A stretch of 64,000 nucleotides of DNA from NCBI RefSeq assembly GCF_014705705.1, contig NZ_JACXLD010000001.1:744001-808000 (forward strand), read 5' to 3'. The notes beneath the pieces were generated by a model that saw nothing but the letters and a program-made list of their open reading frames with translations, ran no database searches and had not been told where the DNA came from. Position numbers and translations under genes: made by a program. Positions within the stretch are counted from its first letter, which is position 1. Each line of letters starts with the position of its first letter. Of this stretch, positions 60,605 to 64,000 are shown in pieces. The DNA is from Spongiibacter pelagi (lineage in GTDB: Bacteria; Pseudomonadota; Gammaproteobacteria; Pseudomonadales; Spongiibacteraceae).

Positions 60605-61300
60605 TTAACGCGTTTTATTCAACGAAAGCTCAGAAAAATCACGCACGCATTGGTGAGGCGTTTTTTCGATCAATGCTTGGCTGCCATCGCGTTGTAGCCA
60701 CGCGGTTTGCATGCCGGCGGCACTGGCGGCATCCAATTCTTCGACAATATCTGATAAAAACAAAATTTCGCTGGCGGGAATGCCAATGGCTTGCTGTATT
60801 GCTGAATAAGATTGCTGCTCCCGCTTGGGGCCGGTGGTGGTATCAAAATAGCCGCTGAAAATTGGCGTTAGGTCGCCGGCTTCGCTGTAGCCAAAAAACA
60901 GTTTTTGTGCGGCGATGGAGCCTGAGGAATACACATACAGCGCCAGCCCATGTTGGTGCCACTGTTGTAGCAAGCGGGTAGCATCCGGATAAACATGGGC
61001 TTTGAATGCGCCGGTTTCGTAACCGGTTTTCCAGATCATGCCCTGCAGGGTTTTCAGTGGTGTGATCTTTTTATCTTCGGCAATCCAGTTAAGCAGGGTG
61101 GCGATTAAGGCCTCGATATCGTCCCGTGAAACATGGCCTAATTCGGCAACCTGATCCAAGCAAACCGCAACGGCGCTGTCGCTGGTGTGTGCGCGAACGA
61201 AGTACGGCAGTTTTTTTGCCGCATAGGGAAACAGCACATTGTGAACAAAATGGATGTCGCTGGTGGTGCCTTCAATATCGGTGAGAATGACGCGAATCAC
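60605..61300 (-). CDS. mtnC: 2,3-diketo-5-methylthiopentyl-1-phosphate enolase-phosphatase
   Basis: MtnC (E1) of methionine salvage, a HAD-family enzyme that enolises and dephosphorylates DK-MTP-1-P to the acireductone. The motif DIEGTTSD carries the nucleophile Asp; SSGSIAAQKLFF and LFLSDIVEELDAA are the later motifs. The 231-aa protein starts at a GTG (61300), which lines up with MIR... in relatives, and GGAG lies 7 bases upstream. It begins 1 base after the mtnD stop codon. Confidence 0.93.
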   Translation of the reverse strand: MIRVILTDIEGTTSDIHFVHNVLFPYAAKKLPYFVRAHTSDSAVAVCLDQVAELGHVSRDDIEALIATLLNWIAEDKKITPLKTLQGMIWKTGYETGAFKAHVYPDATRLLQQWHQHGLALYVYSSGSIAAQKLFFGYSEAGDLTPIFSGYFDTTTGPKREQQSYSAIQQAIGIPASEILFLSDIVEELDAASAAGMQTAWLQRDGSQALIEKTPHQCVRDFSELSLNKTR

Positions 61301-61301
61301 C

Positions 61302-61847
61302 TCAGTTCTCCAGTCGAGAGTATTGCTTGGCAATATCACTGCCACTGTAATGGGCAACCCAGCCGTCGGGATTGTTAAAGAAGCGAATCGCCGCCAGCTC
61401 TGGGTTTGGCCCTAGATCAAACCAGTGCAGAGTATTGGCGGGTACGCTCAGTAGATCACCACGTTCGCAGCTCACTTCAAATACTTTGTCGCCAATGTGC
61501 AGGGCAAACAGACCTTGGCCGTCAACAAAGAAGCGCACCTCATCTTCGCTGTGAGTGTGTTCAGAGAGGAATTTTTCGCGCAGCTCGGCTTTGTTGGGAT
61601 TGTCTGAGCGCAGGCTGATAACGTCGACGGTTTGATAGCCTTCTTCGTTAATTAAACGATCTACTTCGTGTTGATAGGCCACGAGAATCGCTTCTTGGGT
61701 ATCGCCGGCGCGCACGGAATCTTGTAGCGGCCACTGCTCAAAACGTACGCCCGCTTTGTTTAGTTCGCTGGCAATGGTGCTGGCGTCAGTCGTTTTTAAT
61801 AGCGGTGTGCTGGCATTTTGATCATCAAAAATACAAAGCTGGCTCAT
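61302..61847 (-). CDS. mtnD: acireductone dioxygenase
   Basis: A 181-aa cupin metalloenzyme. With Fe2+ it yields the methionine precursor KMTB plus formate; with Ni2+ an off-pathway product. Metal ligands are in EHTHSEDEVRFF (His, His, Glu) and a further His in TLHWFDLG. The start at 61847 has GAGGA upstream; the longer frame overlaps mtnB. Third gene of the operon mtnA-mtnB-mtnD-mtnC. Confidence 0.95.
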   Translation of the reverse strand: MSQLCIFDDQNASTPLLKTTDASTIASELNKAGVRFEQWPLQDSVRAGDTQEAILVAYQHEVDRLINEEGYQTVDVISLRSDNPNKAELREKFLSEHTHSEDEVRFFVDGQGLFALHIGDKVFEVSCERGDLLSVPANTLHWFDLGPNPELAAIRFFNNPDGWVAHYSGSDIAKQYSRLEN

Positions 61848-61861
61848 GGTGTGTTCCTCAA

Positions 61862-62485
61862 TTATTTGCGGGTGAGCATCCGCTCTTGCAGATCGCACTG
61901 CAGTAAAAAGTCCAAGGCTTCCAGATTGCGCATACAGCTATCTAAATCTTCGCCCCAGCAATACACGCCATGACCGCGAATTAGGTAAGCCGGTGTATTG
62001 GGATGGCTGTTGAAGTAAGTGTCCACTTCATCAGCTAGTGCGGCGATATCTTGAGTGTTTTCAAAAATCGGAATATCGACAAAGGTATCGTGGGTGTCGA
62101 TGCCATTAAAGGCTTTTAGCAGTTCATAGCCTTCTAAGCGCAGAGTGTTGCCTGAGATTTGACGGCTTAGCACGGTAACGCTGGGGCTGTGGCAGTGCAG
62201 CACTGCGCCTATATCCGCAAAGCGGGCATAGAGCTGAGTGTGCAGCAGCGTTTCAGCGGAGGGTTTGCCGTCGCTTAATGGCTGCCCGTTGAGATCAACC
62301 GCTAGAAAATCTGTGGGCGCAAGGCGACCTTTGTGGCGGCCAGAGGCGGTAACGATGGCACTGTGCTCGTCGAGGCGTTGGGAGAAATTGCCACTGGTAG
62401 CGGGCACCCAGCCTCGGCGGTGCAGGTCTTCACCTATGGCGGCTAGGGCAATGGCCAGATCAAAAAATTGCTTGGTCTGTTTCAC
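61862..62485 (-). CDS. mtnB: methylthioribulose-1-phosphate dehydratase
   Basis: A 207-aa class II aldolase-fold zinc enzyme that dehydrates MTRu-1-P to DK-MTP-1-P. Recognised by WVPATSGNFSQR, the zinc histidines in LHCHSPSVTVLS and the later RGHGVYCWG. The start codon overlaps the mtnA stop by 4 bases, indicating translational coupling. The mtnD start is 14 bases downstream. Confidence 0.95.
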   Translation of the reverse strand: MKQTKQFFDLAIALAAIGEDLHRRGWVPATSGNFSQRLDEHSAIVTASGRHKGRLAPTDFLAVDLNGQPLSDGKPSAETLLHTQLYARFADIGAVLHCHSPSVTVLSRQISGNTLRLEGYELLKAFNGIDTHDTFVDIPIFENTQDIAALADEVDTYFNSHPNTPAYLIRGHGVYCWGEDLDSCMRNLEALDFLLQCDLQERMLTRK

Positions 62486-63531
62486 GGCTTCACTCCTGCA
62501 TCGGCAAAATGCTGGCGAATGCGTTCCCGGTCTGGCGAAAGAATCACGCCGTGTTCGGTGACAATGGCGTCGATCAACTCCGCCGGTGTGACATCAAAAG
62601 CCGGGTTGTGAGTTTGGCATTGATCGGGCGCAACGGGGTTGCCACGGCTGTGGGTGATTTCCTCGGATGGGCGCTGCTCAATGGGAATGTCAGGCCCGTC
62701 GATAGTCAAATCAAAGGTGCTGGTGGGTGCGGCAACCATTACTTTTACACCGTGGTGTTTGGCAATGATGGCTAAATTATAAGTGCCGATTTTATTGGCA
62801 GCATCGCCGTTGGCGGCCACCCGGTCGGCGCCAACAATGACCCAGCTCGGTTTTTGCTCGCGCATTAAATGGGCGGCCGCGCCTTCAATCGCCAAGGTTA
62901 CGGGTATTTTATCCTGCATTAATTCCCATGATGTGAGTCGCGCACCTTGCAGCCAGGGGCGAGTTTCACCGGCGATAACGCCGCGCAGTTTGCCATCGCG
63001 CCATGCGCTGCGAATTACGCCGAGGGCAGTGCCGTAACCGCCGGTGGCCAGCGCGCCAGCATTGCAGTGGGTGTAGACCAAGCTGTCTTCTGGAATCAGT
63101 GCCGCGCCGTGATCGCCAATGCGGGTGTTAATGGCAATATCTTCTTGATGAAGTTGCTGAGCTAATGCCAGCAGTGCCTCAGCCAGTTCGGCAATATCAG
63201 CGTGCTTGGCTAACAGAGGATCACAACGCTCCAGCGCCCAAAATAAATTCACGGCGGTAGGGCGAGAAGCGGCCAGAATGGTTCGCGCGGAGCTGAGGTT
63301 TTCTGCCCAATTCGCGTCTTTTTGGCTGGCCAAATACAGAGCTTCAAGGGCCATGCCGTAAGCCGCGCTAATGCCAATGGCGGGCGCACCGCGCACCACC
63401 ATATCTTTAATGGCGGCGGCAACTTGCTCGGCCCGTTGATAGGGCAGATAAGTGGTCTGGCTGGGTAGCAGGCGCTGATCAAGCAGTTCGAGTTGTTCGT
63501 TCTGCCAGCGTATCGCGTCGGGTGTGGGCAC
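62482..63531 (-). CDS. mtnA: methylthioribose-1-phosphate isomerase
   Basis: A 349-aa isomerase of the eIF2B-related family, converting MTR-1-P to MTRu-1-P. Characteristic segments are VRGAPAIGISAAYGM, HCNAGALATGGYGTALGV with the catalytic Cys, and GADRVAANGDAANKIGTY with the catalytic Asp. First gene of the salvage operon. Neither mtnK nor mtnP, which feed this step, is in the window. Confidence 0.95.
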   Translation of the reverse strand: MPTPDAIRWQNEQLELLDQRLLPSQTTYLPYQRAEQVAAAIKDMVVRGAPAIGISAAYGMALEALYLASQKDANWAENLSSARTILAASRPTAVNLFWALERCDPLLAKHADIAELAEALLALAQQLHQEDIAINTRIGDHGAALIPEDSLVYTHCNAGALATGGYGTALGVIRSAWRDGKLRGVIAGETRPWLQGARLTSWELMQDKIPVTLAIEGAAAHLMREQKPSWVIVGADRVAANGDAANKIGTYNLAIIAKHHGVKVMVAAPTSTFDLTIDGPDIPIEQRPSEEITHSRGNPVAPDQCQTHNPAFDVTPAELIDAIVTEHGVILSPDRERIRQHFADAGVKP

Positions 63532-63639
63532 GGCGGTGTCCTGTGTTGCTTAATTCGGAGAGTGATTGCGGCGCGTATTATAATGCAGTGCTTTTATGAA
63601 CACATCTTTATAGCGGCAAGGCCGCAGACAGGAATTTTG

Positions 63640-64000
63640 ATGGACGCACTGCAACCCTATACCCCTTGGATTATCGCCGGTTCGGTCATTATTTTGGTGC
63701 TGGCCGTGATTGCCGGGCGCTTGCTGTGGCAATTGCGACAGCAGCGTAAGCAGCAAGTGGTGATGGCGTCGCCCGCAGTGCAGTTTCACGATGCGGCTCA
63801 AGGTAGTGCTGGTGATAGTGCTGCCAGTAAAGCTGAAAACAGCGAGGCGCAGGGTGTTGCGGCACTGCAGGGGATTCGGATTTTGGCCGGTGCCTATCTG
63901 GAAGGGCAAGTCGGTGCGCCGGAGGCTTCTCTGCGGATTGCGGTTTTGCAACAGCACCGCGATGTGTCAGCCGCTTGCCGGGAGCAGGCGGCGGCGTTTA
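63640..64000 (+). CDS. DUF2489 protein (cut by the window end)
   Basis: The first 120 residues of a gene that runs past base 64000. An N-terminal transmembrane helix (about 11-33) is followed by a basic, then Ala-rich linker, and a cytoplasmic segment with IRILAGAYLEGQVGAPEASLRIAVL, which fits the DUF2489 family of gammaproteobacterial membrane-anchored proteins of unknown function. Divergent from mtnA across 108 bases. Confidence 0.65.
   Translation, partial: MDALQPYTPWIIAGSVIILVLAVIAGRLLWQLRQQRKQQVVMASPAVQFHDAAQGSAGDSAASKAENSEAQGVAALQGIRILAGAYLEGQVGAPEASLRIAVLQQHRDVSAACREQAAAF

Noticed and set aside
1-64000. tRNA, rRNA, CRISPR arrays, insertion sequences or prophage genes
   Set aside because: None recognised on reading both strands; the repeats seen are short tandem arrays without spacers or transposase genes.

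Overview
The window is bacterial chromosome with densely packed genes, moderate G+C (about 50-55% by eye), and no tRNA, rRNA, CRISPR array, insertion sequence or prophage that I can see. It suggests a gammaproteobacterium. The order parC / small membrane protein / serB / fimX matches the Pseudomonas-type arrangement, and efp sits with both of its lysylation genes. The wealth of TonB-dependent receptors, acyl-CoA dehydrogenases, cytochrome P450s, a wax-ester-synthase-family enzyme and DUF3604/DUF2218 proteins fits a marine lipid- or hydrocarbon-degrading relative such as the Spongiibacteraceae (Cellvibrionales). The genus-level assignment is inference only.

Layout. 0-13 kb is housekeeping: a SlyD-type isomerase, parC, an AhpA/YtjB-like membrane protein, serB, a FimX-like degenerate c-di-GMP receptor, a PilZ-like protein, and the epmB-efp-epmA group. 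13-23 kb is mixed: a KAS III-like condensing enzyme, a lipoprotein penicillin/AHL-acylase-family hydrolase, an Old Yellow Enzyme with a four-cysteine tail, a LysR regulator, a Bcr/CflA-type exporter, a YqhA-like protein and a DUF3604 lipoprotein. A ParD-like/ParE-like toxin-antitoxin pair follows at 23.2-23.7 kb.

24-45 kb is the accessory catabolic region. A TetR regulator faces an operon of two membrane proteins and a TonB-dependent receptor across a clear palindromic operator. Next comes an eight-gene minus-strand operon (36.0 to 27.7 kb): ACAD10/11-like dehydrogenase, APH-like kinase, DUF6285 protein, two further acyl-CoA dehydrogenases, acyl-CoA ligase, DoxX-like protein and P450. The first three genes resemble the LvaC/LvaA/LvaB 4-hydroxyacyl-CoA phosphorylation-elimination module of levulinate catabolism. 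Beside it lie two VOC proteins, a MarR regulator, an alpha/beta hydrolase, a carboxymuconolactone-decarboxylase-like protein, a second TonB receptor, and a GST / CaiB-BaiF CoA-transferase / HMG-CoA-lyase operon. I found the same dyad (consensus TTGTCAA-N5-TTGACAA) four times, all in promoter regions of this area. This suggests one MarR-controlled regulon for import and beta-oxidation-like breakdown of a hydrophobic acid. The substrate is unknown.

45-55 kb holds a BrnT/BrnA toxin-antitoxin pair with a 20-bp palindrome in its promoter, a WS/DGAT-family acyltransferase, a diguanylate cyclase broken by a one-base frameshift, a TetR regulator, and a YtfJ / P450 / TonB-receptor operon. 54-64 kb returns to general functions: a Cache-HAMP-PAS histidine kinase with an HD-GYP response regulator, a YdjM-like membrane protein, a sterol-desaturase-family enzyme, a truncated hemoglobin, and the methionine-salvage operon mtnA-mtnB-mtnD-mtnC. 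A DUF2489 gene runs off the end of the window.

No gene-free stretch exceeds 300 bases once starts are corrected. Start positions were moved to the best ATG/GTG supported by a ribosome binding site or family length wherever a longer open frame existed.
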